This document shows positions 32,072 through 43,301 of a stretch of DNA of 64,000 bases, one piece after another. The stretch is from the NCBI RefSeq assembly GCF_026624755.1, contig NZ_JAPMXC010000002.1, positions 186,001 through 250,000 on the forward strand, in the 5' to 3' direction. Numbering within the stretch: position 1 is the stretch's first letter; every line of letters begins with the position of its first letter. The translations under genes were made by a program, and so were the position numbers. The notes under the pieces were generated by a model. It searched no databases and was not told where the DNA came from. It saw nothing but the letters and a program-made list of their open reading frames with translations. This DNA comes from Robbsia betulipollinis. GTDB taxonomy: Bacteria > Pseudomonadota > Gammaproteobacteria > Burkholderiales > Burkholderiaceae.

Positions 32072-32773
32072 ATGAGCGATTTCCGTAGCGTCGGTTTTGG
32101 CCGCAGTGGTCAGGCGACAACCGTGGCTGTGCGCAACCGCGTGCTGCGCAATACCTACTGGCTGCTGGCCCTGTCGATGGTGCCGACCGTGTTCGGTGCC
32201 TGGCTGGGGGTGGTAAGCGGCTTCTCGATGTTCGCGGCGACGAGCCCGGGCATGAGCCTGCTGCTGTTCTTCGCGGTCGCCTTCGGTCTGATGTTCGCGA
32301 TCGAGCGCTTCAAGGACAGCGGCATCGGCGTGCTCCTGCTGCTCGCCTTCACGTTCTTCATGGGGCTGATGCTGTCGCGCCTGATCGGCATGATCCTGGG
32401 CTTCTCGAACGGGGCGTCGCTCATCATGATGGCCTTCGGCGGCACCGGCGTGATCTTCGCGTCGATGGCGACGATCGCCACGGTTTCGAAGCGCGACTTC
32501 AGCGGGCTCGGCCGGTGGTTGTTCATGGGCGTGCTGGTGCTGATCCTCGCCTCGGTGGCCAACATCTTCCTGCAGATGCCGGCGATGATGCTGACCGTGT
32601 CGGTACTCGCGATCGTGATCTTTTCCGCCTTCATGCTGGTCGACGTGCAGCGTGTGGTCAACGGCGGCGAAACGAACTACGTGACCGCCACGCTCGCGAT
32701 CTATCTGGACGTCTACAACGTCTTCACGAGCCTGTTGAGCCTGCTCGGCATTTTCGGTGGCAACCGGAACTGA
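32072..32773 (+). CDS. Bax inhibitor-1/YccA family membrane protein
   Basis: Integral membrane protein of the BI-1 family, 233 residues with about seven hydrophobic segments filling residues 25-230. Related bacterial proteins are pH-sensitive calcium channels (YetJ) or FtsH-interacting proteins (YccA). Three candidate starts crowd together (GTG 32054, ATG 32066, ATG 32072); the AAGGAG at 32058-32063 is correctly spaced only for 32072. It is divergent from ndk and is followed by two strong hairpins. Confidence 0.9.
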   Translation: MSDFRSVGFGRSGQATTVAVRNRVLRNTYWLLALSMVPTVFGAWLGVVSGFSMFAATSPGMSLLLFFAVAFGLMFAIERFKDSGIGVLLLLAFTFFMGLMLSRLIGMILGFSNGASLIMMAFGGTGVIFASMATIATVSKRDFSGLGRWLFMGVLVLILASVANIFLQMPAMMLTVSVLAIVIFSAFMLVDVQRVVNGGETNYVTATLAIYLDVYNVFTSLLSLLGIFGGNRN

Positions 32774-32783
32774 TCCGGCGCCC

Positions 32784-32804
32784 GCCTCCCCGCCGTGGGG
32801 AGGC
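32784..32804. terminator. First of two hairpins after the BI-1 gene
   Basis: gcctcccc and ggggaggc form a perfect 8-bp stem with a 5-base loop, 11 bases after the stop codon. It has no T-tract of its own and probably supports the following terminator. Confidence 0.55.
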
Positions 32805-32805
32805 G

Positions 32806-32850
32806 CATGAAAAAAGCCTGCGCTCCTTCGGGAGGCAGGCTTTTTTCATG
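32806..32850. terminator. Strong bidirectional intrinsic terminator
   Basis: catgaaaaaagcctgc (32806-32821) pairs perfectly with gcaggcttttttcatg (32835-32850). The apex carries a nested ctcc/ggag stem closed by a TTCG tetraloop. The A-run and T-run at the stem base make it an intrinsic terminator in both directions, serving the BI-1 gene (plus) and rlmD (minus, ending at 32865). Confidence 0.93.
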
Positions 32851-32864
32851 CGGTCGAACAGCGT

Positions 32865-34274
<1,410 letters not shown>

Positions 34275-34327
34275 GAAAATGTCCTGACAGCTGGCGAAAG
34301 CCGAGATTGTAGTGCAATCGCGAGCGA

Positions 34328-35110
34328 TCAGGCGACGTTGTCGAAGCCGCCGAGGTAATCCTGCCAGTGCGGCTCGGGTTTCTCGGCAAGCGCGGCCTTG
34401 ACGATGCCGATCTCTTCCTCGTATTCCGGTGCCGAGAGGTCGCCGCGCATCAATTGGAAACGGCAGTACATCAGGTACGTATTGACGACGTCGGTCTCGC
34501 AGTAATTGCGGATTTCGTCGATCCTGCCGTCGCGATAGGCCGGCCAGACCTGCGCGCCATCCATCCCCATCTTGCCGGGGAAACCGCAGAGTTTGGCCAG
34601 CGCGTCGAGCGGCGCGCTGGCGCGCGGCTGATACAGTGCCAGCAGGTCCATCAGATCCGTATGACGCGTGTGATAGCGGCTGATGTAGTTGTTGAATTTG
34701 AATTCGCGATCGACCTGTCCCATGTCCCAATAGCGCGGCGCGCTGACGCCATGGATCAGGGCACGGTAATGCAGGACCGGCAGATCGAAGCCGCCGCCGT
34801 TCCAGGACACCAGTTGGGGCGCGTAGCGCTCGATGACCTTGAAGAACGACTGGATCAGCGCACCTTCGCGATCATCGGGCTGGCCGAGCGAGCGCACCCG
34901 AAACCCTTCGCGATCCCGATACACGCAGGAAATCGCCACGATGCGCTGCAGATGATGTTGCAGGAAATCGGATCCCGTTTTCTCGCGCCGTGCGGCGAAC
35001 GCCAGCTCGGCGACCGCTTCGTCGCTCAACGCGGCATCGATATCGCCAAGCCGGCGCAACCCGGCCACGTCGGGGACCGTTTCGATGTCGAACACCAGCA
35101 CTGAATTCAT
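34328..35110 (-). CDS. Predicted 3'-5' exonuclease (DnaQ-like, PolB-related)
   Basis: DEDD-superfamily exonuclease resembling the proofreading domain of family B polymerases, 260 residues. Acidic residues sit in FDIETVP (Exo I), [12 protein letters not shown] (Exo II) and [14 protein letters not shown] (Exo III). The ATG at 35110 is preferred; an in-frame GTG at 35122 overlaps the rpoS stop as GTGA and is an alternative. It directly follows rpoS, a placement shared with other Burkholderiales. Confidence 0.85.
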   Translation of the reverse strand: MNSVLVFDIETVPDVAGLRRLGDIDAALSDEAVAELAFAARREKTGSDFLQHHLQRIVAISCVYRDREGFRVRSLGQPDDREGALIQSFFKVIERYAPQLVSWNGGGFDLPVLHYRALIHGVSAPRYWDMGQVDREFKFNNYISRYHTRHTDLMDLLALYQPRASAPLDALAKLCGFPGKMGMDGAQVWPAYRDGRIDEIRNYCETDVVNTYLMYCRFQLMRGDLSAPEYEEEIGIVKAALAEKPEPHWQDYLGGFDNVA

Positions 35111-35118
35111 CGCCTCGC

Positions 35119-36396
35119 TCACAATACCGAATCCTTGCCCACGCCATTCGACGCGAAATACCGTTTGAGCCGCAGCAGGGCTTCCTGCTGGATCTGCCGC
35201 ACCCGCTCGCGGGTCAGGCGCATGTCTTCGGCGAGCTGTTCGAGCGTCGCCGGTTCCAGATTGTTCAAACCGAAGCGCCGCTCGACGACGTAGCGGTGCT
35301 TGTCCGACAGCCGCGACAGCCAGACCCGCGTCAGCACCTCGATTTCGCGATGCTGGACTTCGGCATCGGGCGCGTGCGTCTGGTCGTCGGACAGCAGGTC
35401 GAGCAGGCTGCTGCCGGGATCCAGGTCGAGCGGCGCATCGAGCGAGGTGGTGTGTTCGTTGAGCGCCAGGATATCGGTCACTTCTTCCGCCGTCTTGCCG
35501 GTCAGATGGGCGATATCGTCGGCACTCGCGTCGCGGCGTTCGCCCGCGTTTTCGGCCAGCGCGCTCTTCTCCAGATGGCGCTTCGCGCGCAAGACCTGAT
35601 TCAATTCTCGGATCACGTGCACCGGCAGCCGCACGGTGCGCGCCTGGTTCATGATCGCGCGCTCGATGCTCTGGCGGATCCACCAGGTCGCATAGGTCGA
35701 AAACCGGAAACCCCGTTCCGGCTCGAATTTCTCGATCGCGTGCATCAATCCGAGATTGCCCTCGGCGATCACGTCGAGCAACGGCACGCCCCGGTTCGAG
35801 TATGCCTTGGCGATGCTGACGACGAGACGCAGGTTGCGCTCGATCATCATCTGCCGCGCCGCGAATTCCCCGGCACGCGCCTGCCGCGCATAGTGCTGCT
35901 CCTCTTCGACGCTGAGCAGGGGCTTGACGCTGATGCGATTCAGATAGTGCTGGATCGTGTCGGCGGTCAGCTCGGCATGCAGCAGCGTCCGGAACTCGCC
36001 CGGGTCGGATGACGCCTCGGCGGAAACCGGGCGCCCGGACGCCGTACGCTCCCGCGCGGCGGCGCCCTGTTCACCGTTCTCCGCAGCGAGGCTGTCGTGG
36101 ACCCCCTTGGCCTCGTCATCGGCTTCATCGATCTCATCGATCTCATCGGCTTCAGCGTCGGCCGCCCCATCCGCCTCGTCTTCGGCCTCCGTCGGAAATG
36201 CCGGCGGGACCCCTGCCGGCAACGCGCCGCGATCCTGCACCGGCGACGCGCTGCCGTTTGACCCCGCCGCAGGACGGGACCCGCGCCGTCGATTCCCGCC
36301 TGCCGAAACGTCTTCCGCCGTCCCCTCCTCCTTCCCGGCCGACGCTGCGTCCGGTGGGGCGGGCCGGCCGATCGTCGGACGTTTCGATTTCGGCAT
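35119..36396 (-). CDS. rpoS: RNA polymerase sigma factor RpoS
   Basis: Stationary-phase and general-stress sigma factor. Region 2 ([35 protein letters not shown]) and region 4.2 ([20 protein letters not shown]) are typical, and the nlpD-rpoS order confirms it is RpoS rather than RpoD. At 425 residues it is about 95 longer than E. coli RpoS. The excess is an N-terminal stretch of about 130 residues rich in Ala/Gly/Glu/Asp, including an [14 protein letters not shown] repeat encoded by duplicated gatctcatc DNA near 36130-36150. Expression in relatives often uses a promoter inside nlpD; I could not place one here. Confidence 0.95.
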   Translation of the reverse strand: MPKSKRPTIGRPAPPDAASAGKEEGTAEDVSAGGNRRRGSRPAAGSNGSASPVQDRGALPAGVPPAFPTEAEDEADGAADAEADEIDEIDEADDEAKGVHDSLAAENGEQGAAARERTASGRPVSAEASSDPGEFRTLLHAELTADTIQHYLNRISVKPLLSVEEEQHYARQARAGEFAARQMMIERNLRLVVSIAKAYSNRGVPLLDVIAEGNLGLMHAIEKFEPERGFRFSTYATWWIRQSIERAIMNQARTVRLPVHVIRELNQVLRAKRHLEKSALAENAGERRDASADDIAHLTGKTAEEVTDILALNEHTTSLDAPLDLDPGSSLLDLLSDDQTHAPDAEVQHREIEVLTRVWLSRLSDKHRYVVERRFGLNNLEPATLEQLAEDMRLTRERVRQIQQEALLRLKRYFASNGVGKDSVL

Positions 36397-36405
36397 GACG
36401 GTCCC

Positions 36406-37419
36406 TTATTGAGACGGCAGAAACTTCATCGGGTCGACAGGCTTGGTGTCCTGGCGGACTTCGAAATGCAGCATTACGCGGTCCGCCTGCGTGTCGCCCA
36501 TTTCGGCGATCGCCTGACCCTTCGTCACCACGTCGTTTTCCTTGACCAGCAGGCTGCGGTTATGGCCGTAGGCGGTCAGGAAGGTGTTGTCATGCTTGAT
36601 GATAATCAGATTGCCGTACCCGCGCAGGCTGTTGCCGGCGTACAGCACGCGGCCGGCGGCGGCCGCGACGATCGGTGTTCCGGCCGTGCCGGCGATGTCG
36701 ATGCCCTTGCTCGTGCTGCCGTTGAATTGGCGGACGATCTGCCCGCGAACCGGCCAGATAAAGGTCACGGGGCCGCTTGCCACCGGCGGCGTCGAGGAGG
36801 ACGGCGCGGACGGCGGCGGTGCGTACGCAGGCGCCGGCGCGGCCGGCGTCAAGCCCGCCGCCGCCCCGTCCGCCGCCAGCGAGCCCGGCGGCGGCGGCGC
36901 ATAGGGCGAGGGATAAGGCGCGCCCGTCGTCGGCGCGGGACCCGGCGCGCTCGCGTACGGCGACACGTAACCGCTTGGGCTCGCGGGACCCGGCTGAGCG
37001 CCCAGCGGCGCGGTCTGCACGGGCGCGCCACCCACCGGCGTGCTGGACACGAACGGCGAATTCATTGGCGGATTCGCGCCCGGCGGTGCGACCCGCAACA
37101 GTTGCCCGACCTCGATCTGGTTCGGATTCGTCAGGTTGTTCCAGTTCGTGATGTCACGATAGTTCTGGCCGTTTTCGAGGGCGACGCGGTACAGCGTGTC
37201 GCCCGGCTTCACGCGGTAGAACCCTGGCGGCGGCGGGCCGGGCGGCTGGTCGGCGGGCGCCATGCTGGCGAACCCGGGTGCGGCGCTCGAGCGATCGACC
37301 ACCGGCGCCCCGTCCATCCGCGACGCGCACGCGCTCAGCGCAGACAGCGCCAGCACGCACGCGCCACGCTGAAAATTCGGCCACAGGGAGCGGCCGCCGT
37401 CTCTTATCAGCGTACTCAT
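36406..37419 (-). CDS. nlpD: LysM/M23-domain lipoprotein NlpD
   Basis: Envelope lipoprotein that activates the amidase AmiC during septum splitting. The ATG at 37419 gives 337 residues: a signal peptide with lipobox LSAC, a LysM domain (residues about 67-111, FYRVKPGDTLYRVA), a Pro/Ala/Gly-rich linker of about 110 residues, and a C-terminal M23 (LytM) domain. The M23 zinc ligands are not conserved (SKGIDIAG and LHFEVRQ in place of HxGxD and HxH), as expected for a non-catalytic activator. It lies 10 bases before rpoS. Confidence 0.93.
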   Translation of the reverse strand: MSTLIRDGGRSLWPNFQRGACVLALSALSACASRMDGAPVVDRSSAAPGFASMAPADQPPGPPPPGFYRVKPGDTLYRVALENGQNYRDITNWNNLTNPNQIEVGQLLRVAPPGANPPMNSPFVSSTPVGGAPVQTAPLGAQPGPASPSGYVSPYASAPGPAPTTGAPYPSPYAPPPPGSLAADGAAAGLTPAAPAPAYAPPPSAPSSSTPPVASGPVTFIWPVRGQIVRQFNGSTSKGIDIAGTAGTPIVAAAAGRVLYAGNSLRGYGNLIIIKHDNTFLTAYGHNRSLLVKENDVVTKGQAIAEMGDTQADRVMLHFEVRQDTKPVDPMKFLPSQ

Positions 37420-37424
37420 CGGTA

Positions 37425-38309
37425 TCAGATCACTCCGGATTTCAAAGGAACAAAAAAAACGCGGTCCAGCACGGTCTCTCGCCACTGATGGGCGGAGATC
37501 CGTTCGACCAGCGTCAGTACTTGCGAATCGCCGCCCACCGGCGCGATCAACCGTCCACCTATCGCCAGCTGCTCGGCAAGCGCCGGCGGAATGTCGAGCC
37601 CGGCGGCCGCGACGATGATGGCGTCGAAGGGGGCGCTCGCCGGCAGGCCCAACCTTCCGTCGCCATAATGCAGACGGATGTTCGGCGCCCGCAGCGGCCG
37701 CAGATTGCGCTTCGCACGTTCATGCAACGGCTTGATGCGTTCTATCGAGAATACTTCTTCGGCCACGCGGCCCAGCACCGCCGCCTGATAGCCGCATCCC
37801 GTGCCCACTTCCAGCACGCGGCGCAGCGAGGCGCGGCCATTCAAGGCGATCTCGATCATCTTCGCGACGACGCCGGGCTTGGAAATCGTCTGGCGATGGC
37901 CGATCGGCAGCGCCGCTTCCTCGTACGCCTGCGGCGCGAGCGCGGCATCGACGAAACCGTGCCGCGGCACCGCGCGCAGCGCCGCCAGCACGCGCTCATT
38001 GCGCACGCCCGCCGCCCTGACCCGCTCGACCATCCGTTCGCGTACCCGGTCCGACGTCAATGTCAGATGCGCCCCCAGGATCGGCCGGGCGGGCGCGGCG
38101 CGCGGCGCGCCATATCCTGGCGCCGCCCCCGCCGTCGCGCTGGTGCCGGCGGGGGCGGCGCGCACGGACACGGGTCCGCGGCCGAGGGGCGCCGTTCCAG
38201 CGACCTTCGCTCCTCCCCGCCCGGCCCCGCCCGCCTGCCGCGGCAGCGCCGGATCCTTTTCGAGATCCGACAGGGTCAACGGAAAACGCTTGACCGGCCC
38301 GGCACTCAT
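37425..38309 (-). CDS. pcm: Protein-L-isoaspartate O-methyltransferase
   Basis: Repairs isoaspartyl damage in aged proteins using SAM. The ATG at 38309 overlaps the surE stop as ATGA; the longer frame is an artefact across surE. The 294-residue product has the SAM motif [16 protein letters not shown] and the substrate motif VPRHGFVD. About 75 N-terminal residues rich in Ala/Gly/Pro precede the catalytic domain, beyond the roughly 208-residue E. coli form. Confidence 0.94.
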   Translation of the reverse strand: MSAGPVKRFPLTLSDLEKDPALPRQAGGAGRGGAKVAGTAPLGRGPVSVRAAPAGTSATAGAAPGYGAPRAAPARPILGAHLTLTSDRVRERMVERVRAAGVRNERVLAALRAVPRHGFVDAALAPQAYEEAALPIGHRQTISKPGVVAKMIEIALNGRASLRRVLEVGTGCGYQAAVLGRVAEEVFSIERIKPLHERAKRNLRPLRAPNIRLHYGDGRLGLPASAPFDAIIVAAAGLDIPPALAEQLAIGGRLIAPVGGDSQVLTLVERISAHQWRETVLDRVFFVPLKSGVI

Positions 38310-39064
38310 GCGACGTGCTCCAGGCCCGCCGCCCATGCCTGCAGGACCGGCAATTGCCGCGTGTGCGTCAAGTCCAGTTGCAGCGGCGTCATCGATACAT
38401 GCCCCTGCGCGACCGCATGAAAATCCGTTCCCGCCGTGGCGTCGCTCGCCTCGCCCGCCGCGCCGATCCAGTAGATCGGCCGGCCGCGGGGATCGGTCTG
38501 CCGGATCGCCGGCTGCGACGGATGCCGCTTGCCGAGCCGGGTCACGCGGCAGGCACGATGCTCCCCGGCCGCGCGATTCGGGATATTGACATTGAGCAGC
38601 AATGGCCCGGCCAGCGGCGCGCTCGCGAAATGGCCGATCAGCGCGGCGGCGACCTGCGCCGCTGCGTCGAGGTGTTCCCAGCCCGCATCGACCAGCGAAA
38701 ACGCGAACGCGGGCACGCCGAACAGAAAGCCCTCGGTCGCGGCAGCCACCGTTCCCGAGTACAGGGTGTCCTCCCCCATGTTCTGCCCGTTGTTGATGCC
38801 GGACACGACGAGATCGGGCCGACGCTCCAGCAAACCGGTCAAGGCGATATGCACGCAGTCCGTCGGCGTGCCGTTGACGAAATGGAAGCCGTTCGCCGCC
38901 GTGGAGACGGTCAGGGGCCGCGACAACGTCAGGGAATTCGACGCACCGCTGCAATTTTTTTCAGGGGCGACGACGCTCACGGTGCCCAGTGGCGTCAGCG
39001 CGTCGTGCAGCGCTGCCAGCCCGGGCGCGAGGTAGCCATCGTCGTTGCTCAGCAATATATGCAT
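38306..39064 (-). CDS. surE: 5'/3'-nucleotidase SurE
   Basis: Metal-dependent nucleoside monophosphatase linked to stationary-phase survival. The 252-residue product has the [11 protein letters not shown] metal-site motif at the N-terminus, [15 protein letters not shown] and [19 protein letters not shown]. It begins the surE-pcm-nlpD-rpoS series; a possible -10 box lies so close to the ATG that the message may be leaderless. Confidence 0.96.
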   Translation of the reverse strand: MHILLSNDDGYLAPGLAALHDALTPLGTVSVVAPEKNCSGASNSLTLSRPLTVSTAANGFHFVNGTPTDCVHIALTGLLERRPDLVVSGINNGQNMGEDTLYSGTVAAATEGFLFGVPAFAFSLVDAGWEHLDAAAQVAAALIGHFASAPLAGPLLLNVNIPNRAAGEHRACRVTRLGKRHPSQPAIRQTDPRGRPIYWIGAAGEASDATAGTDFHAVAQGHVSMTPLQLDLTHTRQLPVLQAWAAGLEHVA

Positions 39065-39071
39065 GGGGACG

Positions 39072-39077
39072 ATTGTA
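39072..39077 (-). promoter_or_regulatory. Putative -10 box of surE
   Basis: The minus strand reads TACAAT, with only 7 bases between it and the surE ATG. Initiation at the usual distance would place the first transcribed base at or next to the start codon. No clear -35 box. Confidence 0.35.
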
Positions 39078-39227
39078 ACCGAGGTTGCGGGGCACGCCGG
39101 CGTGCATCGCGCGCGATTCGGCGCGCGCTACGACACCGCTTCACGACCGCGCTTCGCGCGGGCATCTCACGACGGCGCCGGATGGCCTGTCCCGCGACAT
39201 TCCCTTCATGCCGGGTGTGCCATCCCT

Positions 39228-39824
39228 TCACACCGTGCGACGATCCAGCACCGCCCGCGCGATCGTGCCGGCATCGACGTACTCCAGCTCGCCGCCTGCG
39301 GGTACGCCCCGCGCGAGCCGGGTCACCACCAGCCCCCGGGCTTTCAGCGTCTGCCCGAGATAATGCGCGGTCGCCTCGCCTTCGTTGGTGAAGTTGGTCG
39401 CCAGCATGACTTCGCGCACCACGCCGTCGGTGGCACGCTGCAGCAATTTGTCGAAGTGGATCTCGCGCGGACCGATGCCGTCGAGCGGACTGAGGCGTCC
39501 CATCAGAACGAAGTACAGCCCCCGGTAGGTCAGCGTCTGCTCCAGCATGATCTGGTCGGCCGGCGTCTCGACGACGCATAGCAGCGACGGGTCGCGTTCC
39601 TCGTCCAGACACATCTCGCAGACTTCGGCTTCCGTAAAGGTGTTGCAGCGCTCGCAGTGCCGCAGCCGGCGCGTGGCGCCCAGCAGCGCCCCGCCGAGCC
39701 GCTCGGCACCCTCGCGGTCATGCTGCATCAGGTGATAGGCCATGCGTTGCGCGGATTTCGGACCGACGCCCGGCAGCACCCGCAATGCGTCGACCAATAA
39801 AGACAGGGCGGAGGGCGGCTTCAT
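39228..39824 (-). CDS. recR: Recombination mediator RecR
   Basis: Ring-forming DNA-binding protein of the RecFOR pathway that loads RecA on gapped DNA. The 198-residue product has the helix-hairpin-helix ([17 protein letters not shown]), a four-Cys zinc finger ([16 protein letters not shown]) and a Toprim domain ([15 protein letters not shown]). It is the last gene of the dnaX-ebfC-recR set. Confidence 0.97.
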   Translation of the reverse strand: MKPPSALSLLVDALRVLPGVGPKSAQRMAYHLMQHDREGAERLGGALLGATRRLRHCERCNTFTEAEVCEMCLDEERDPSLLCVVETPADQIMLEQTLTYRGLYFVLMGRLSPLDGIGPREIHFDKLLQRATDGVVREVMLATNFTNEGEATAHYLGQTLKARGLVVTRLARGVPAGGELEYVDAGTIARAVLDRRTV

Positions 39825-39892
39825 GGCATTTTCAGCGAAAGAGAACTGGCGCGGCGGCGCGCACGCGTGTCGGACACCGGTGGCAAGGTCGC

Positions 39893-40219
39893 TCAGAACG
39901 GCAGCTTGAAGCCCGGCGGCATGGGCATGCCGCCGGTGACGCCGCCCATCATCTGCTGCGACAGTTCATCGGCCTTGCGTTTGGCGTCGTTGAACGCGGC
40001 GACGATCAGATCCTCCAGCATGTCGCGGTCTTCGGCGACCAGGCTGGGGTCGATCGTCACGCGTCGCGCGGTATGGTCGCCGGTCATGAGCACCGTGACC
40101 AAACCCGCGCCGGATTCGCCGGTCACTTCGGAGGCGGCCAGCTTCTCCTGCATTTTCTTGACGTTTTCCTGCATCTGCTGCGCCTGCTTCATCAGCCCGG
40201 CGATTTGGCCCTTCATCAT
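39893..40219 (-). CDS. ebfC: Nucleoid-associated protein YbaB/EbfC
   Basis: Small dimeric DNA-binding protein, 108 residues. The helical N-terminus ([20 protein letters not shown]) and the Met/Gly/Pro-rich C-terminus ([19 protein letters not shown]) are family hallmarks. The ATG at 40219 stands one base after the dnaX stop and has AGGAG 8 bases upstream, inside the dnaX end, so the two are coupled. Confidence 0.95.
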   Translation of the reverse strand: MMKGQIAGLMKQAQQMQENVKKMQEKLAASEVTGESGAGLVTVLMTGDHTARRVTIDPSLVAEDRDMLEDLIVAAFNDAKRKADELSQQMMGGVTGGMPMPPGFKLPF

Positions 40220-40220
40220 G

Positions 40221-42914
40221 TCATCGACTCCTGGATTCGGTATGGGATTGGGGTGTTGCCGGGAAACCGGTGGCGGTTCCCGGGGATGTGTCCGCGATGG
40301 CGCCCAACGCAGCGGCCAGCGGCTGGATCGAGCCTGGGAGGATCGCGGCGTCGAACTCCTTGAGCAGAGCCTGCACGAAAGGGTCGCTGTGGATCGACTG
40401 CTCCGCGTGCCATTGCCGCTCGGCCTTGCGCGCCGCTTCGAGCACGGCAGCCGTGCGCTCGGCCTTGCCGATCTCGATACGCAATTCCACCGGCCGGCCA
40501 AGCGTTTCGCCAAGCGCTGCGACGACCTTCTCGACGTGCGGACCGCTGGCCAGTTGCGCCATCGGGATGCGCAACGACAGGCAGGCGCCGTCGAGCGACA
40601 CGAGTTCGCTCTGAAACGCGAGCTGCTGCGCGAGTCCCTTCACATCGAGCCGCGCGGCCAGCGCGGGCCAGTCTTCATCGAAGCCTACCCCGCTCAGACT
40701 CACGGCGTCGGGCATCGGTGGCAGGACCGGTCGCGGCGTTTCGAAACCGACACCGTCATCGCGCGCGGCGGATAATGCACCGCCTCGGCGACCCGACGGC
40801 GCGTCGGGCGCTGCGGCGCCCGACGCTGCGCCCGACCTGTCCGGCATCGGGTGCGCGGACGACAGAAATGCCGCAGCGCCATCATCCTCCCAGGGCGCAT
40901 TGTCCCAGGCGGGCATGTCATCGGCCGTTACCGCCGCTTGGGGTGCCGGGCTACCCGGCCGCCCCCCCGGAGCCGGGCGCGGCGCATTCGCCGAACCTGG
41001 CGACGCGAGCGCCGGCGCTGCGCCGGATACCGCCGCACGCCCGCGTACACCGCCCGGGGCCGGCGCGCGCGCGGACGCCATTTTGGCGGCGCCGCCACGC
41101 AGCGCGCCCAGCGCTTCCAGCGCCGCGCGCGCCGGCGAACTGGCGCGCGCCGGCGCATCGTCGACCGAGGGCGTGCTCCGCGTGGCCTGCGCCGTCTGGG
41201 TCACTTCCTCGGAAGCGCGTGACGGCAAGTCCGCCGGCCCGGTCCGCGCGGGCGAGGTGTTCGCGCCCGTGCCTGTCGAGGCCCGCGCGTCTTCTGCGAA
41301 AGGCCGGTCCGCTGCCGGAACCGACGAAGGCGACGCCGCCGGCGTGAGAGCAGGCGCCCGGGCGGTTGGCGACACGGCGGCGGCAGCGGCGAACGAATCT
41401 TCGAACGGATCGCCGAAGGCATCGAGCAGCGCTGCGTCGTCGCTGTCCCGTGCCGCGGCGCCGGCGCGCGCCGCGGGCGCCGATACGTCCGCCGGTACGT
41501 TCGGACTCCCGGCGAAAGACCGCGCATCGGAGCGCACATCGGAGCGCACGGCGGGCACTGGCGCGTCGGAGCGCGCAGCAGGCGGTGGCGCCCCGGCTTG
41601 CGAAGGTGACCCTCGAGGAACGGAACGCGCCGCGCCAGCGTGGGCGGCAGCGGGAAGCGCCGCGGTCGGCGCGTTGAACGGGGACGCGTCCGACAATGCG
41701 GCGGGCGCCACGGCCGGCATAGCCCGCGGCGTCGGCACGACCGTCGGCGTCGGCGTCGGCACGACCGTCGGCGTCGGCGTCGGCGTCGGCAAGCGTTGCA
41801 GCTCACCCCCGCCCACCGGGCTCGCGCCCGTCAACGGGCGAAACGCCAGCATCCGCAGCAGCGTCATCGTGAAGCCCGCGTACTCATCGGGGGCCAGACC
41901 AAGCTCGCTCCGCCCGATCGTCGCAATCTGATAATACAGCTGCACCTGTTCGGCGCTCAGGCTGTGCGCGAAGCGGCGGATTTCCGCCGCCTCCGGCCAT
42001 TCCTCGAGCACCGACGCCGGCGCGAACTGCGCCCAGCCGATCCGGTTCAACAACTGCGCGAGATCCTGGAGCGCCATCGAGAACGACAGGCTGCGCGATG
42101 TCATCTCGTCGGCCACGGCCAGCACCATGGCGCCGTCGCCGGCGACGATGCCATCGAGCAGGCGCATCAGGTAATGCTGATCGATCGCCCCCAGCATGCC
42201 TCGCACGGCTTCCTCGTTCACCGCGCCCGCTGCATAGGCGATCGCCTGGTCGGTCAGCGACAGCGCATCGCGCATGCTGCCGTCGGCCGCGCGCGAGAGC
42301 AGACGCAAGGCCTGCGGCTCGAAATCGATCCCTTCGGCGCGCAGCACCTTGTCGAGATGACCGACGATGTCGCCCGCGGGCATCTGCTTGAGATTGAACT
42401 GCAGACATCGGGACAGCACGGTGACCGGAATTTTCTGCGGGTCCGTGGTCGCCAGGATGAACTTGACGTGCGCGGGCGGCTCTTCGAGCGTCTTCAACAT
42501 CGCGTTGAAAGCGTGGTTCGTCAGCATGTGCACTTCATCGATCATATAGACCTTGAAGCGCGCATCCACCGGCGCGTAGATCGCCCGCTCGAGCAGCGCG
42601 GCCATTTCGTCGACGCCGCGATTGGACGCGGCATCCATCTCGACGTAGTCGACAAAACGTCCGGCATCGATCTCGCGACACGCCCGGCACACGCCGCACG
42701 GCTGCGACGTGATGCCGGTCTCGCAATTGAGCGCCTTCGCAAGGATCCGCGACAAGGTGGTCTTCCCCACGCCGCGCGTGCCGGTAAACAGATAGGCGTG
42801 GTGCAGGCGCTGCTGGTCGAGCGCGTGGGTCAATGCGCGGACGACATGATCCTGTCCGACGAGGGACGAAAAATCACGGGGGCGCCATTTGCGGGCCAGA
42901 ACTTGGTAGGTCAT
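40221..42914 (-). CDS. dnaX: DNA polymerase III subunits tau/gamma DnaX
   Basis: Clamp-loader ATPase. The 897-residue product has the P-loop [14 protein letters not shown], a four-Cys zinc module ([16 protein letters not shown]), the sensor region [19 protein letters not shown] and the domain III that oligomerises. From about residue 370 to 710 runs a very long Pro/Ala/Thr/Ser-rich linker containing [10 protein letters not shown] repeats, then a tau-type C-terminal domain ([20 protein letters not shown]) that binds DnaB and the polymerase. I saw no A-rich slippery sequence for the gamma form. E. coli tau is 643 residues, so the linker accounts for the excess. Confidence 0.95.
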   Translation of the reverse strand: MTYQVLARKWRPRDFSSLVGQDHVVRALTHALDQQRLHHAYLFTGTRGVGKTTLSRILAKALNCETGITSQPCGVCRACREIDAGRFVDYVEMDAASNRGVDEMAALLERAIYAPVDARFKVYMIDEVHMLTNHAFNAMLKTLEEPPAHVKFILATTDPQKIPVTVLSRCLQFNLKQMPAGDIVGHLDKVLRAEGIDFEPQALRLLSRAADGSMRDALSLTDQAIAYAAGAVNEEAVRGMLGAIDQHYLMRLLDGIVAGDGAMVLAVADEMTSRSLSFSMALQDLAQLLNRIGWAQFAPASVLEEWPEAAEIRRFAHSLSAEQVQLYYQIATIGRSELGLAPDEYAGFTMTLLRMLAFRPLTGASPVGGGELQRLPTPTPTPTVVPTPTPTVVPTPRAMPAVAPAALSDASPFNAPTAALPAAAHAGAARSVPRGSPSQAGAPPPAARSDAPVPAVRSDVRSDARSFAGSPNVPADVSAPAARAGAAARDSDDAALLDAFGDPFEDSFAAAAAVSPTARAPALTPAASPSSVPAADRPFAEDARASTGTGANTSPARTGPADLPSRASEEVTQTAQATRSTPSVDDAPARASSPARAALEALGALRGGAAKMASARAPAPGGVRGRAAVSGAAPALASPGSANAPRPAPGGRPGSPAPQAAVTADDMPAWDNAPWEDDGAAAFLSSAHPMPDRSGAASGAAAPDAPSGRRGGALSAARDDGVGFETPRPVLPPMPDAVSLSGVGFDEDWPALAARLDVKGLAQQLAFQSELVSLDGACLSLRIPMAQLASGPHVEKVVAALGETLGRPVELRIEIGKAERTAAVLEAARKAERQWHAEQSIHSDPFVQALLKEFDAAILPGSIQPLAAALGAIADTSPGTATGFPATPQSHTESRSR
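41737..41790. repeat. 24-bp tandem repeat in the dnaX linker
   Basis: Two exact 24-base units at 41737-41760 and 41761-41784 (each starting acgaccgtcggcgtcggc) plus a gtcggc remnant. On the minus strand they encode the TPTPTVVP repeats. Confidence 0.85.
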
Positions 42915-42920
42915 CGCCGA

Positions 42921-42926
42921 ATTCTA
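42921..42926 (-). promoter_or_regulatory. Putative -10 box of dnaX
   Basis: The minus strand reads TAGAAT six bases before the dnaX ATG, so standard initiation would begin at about the A of the start codon. No clear -35 box. Confidence 0.35.
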
Positions 42927-43167
42927 TCAGGATCGAGACGCCGCACGGGCGCGTTGCGTACCGTGCGCGCGGCAGGCGCCGCGGGAACGCCGGACGGACG
43001 CGCAACGCGAAGCGATGCCGGAAACGGCTGAAAGATCAAACAGGCGGAGGCGTTGCAGGACGTCGACTTCGAAACGTCAGCGGCTGGGAGTCTGCGCGGG
43101 CATGCGTGGCGGACACTGAATTGCGGGGCATCATGTCGAAAAACCGACACTGAAGAAAAGAGGTGAC

Positions 43168-43257
43168 GAGCCTGACCCTCGGCACTGGCGGAAAACGATC
43201 GTGGCTGCTTCGTTCCCGACCTGACCAGGTTAACCGCCCCACCATGCGAGGAGGCCC
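43168..43257 (-). ncRNA. ffs: 4.5S signal recognition particle RNA
   Basis: The minus strand contains the SRP core ACCTGGTCAGGTCGGGAACG followed by AAGCAGCCACG, which is nearly the E. coli 4.5S apical domain with its Ffh-binding symmetric loop and tetraloop. The ends pair: GGGCCT at the 5' end with AGGCTC at the 3' end. The extent of about 90 bases is inferred from this pairing. The RNA binds Ffh to target membrane proteins. It lies upstream of dnaX on the same strand, as in other Burkholderiales. The remaining bases of the dnaX-regulator gap hold nothing else I can support. Confidence 0.93.
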
Positions 43258-43267
43258 GTCGGGTCGA

Positions 43268-43276
43268 ATTGTAGCA
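43268..43276 (-). promoter_or_regulatory. Extended -10 promoter of the SRP RNA
   Basis: The minus strand reads TGCTACAAT, an extended -10 element, ending 10 bases before the inferred 5' end of the RNA. The spacing agrees with that end. Confidence 0.6.
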
Positions 43277-43301
43277 CCACCCGCGGCCCGGCGCGAGCTT
43301 T

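Noticed and set aside
40221-42914. Programmed frameshift in dnaX for a gamma subunit
   Set aside because: No A-rich slippery heptamer with a following hairpin was found at the domain III end.
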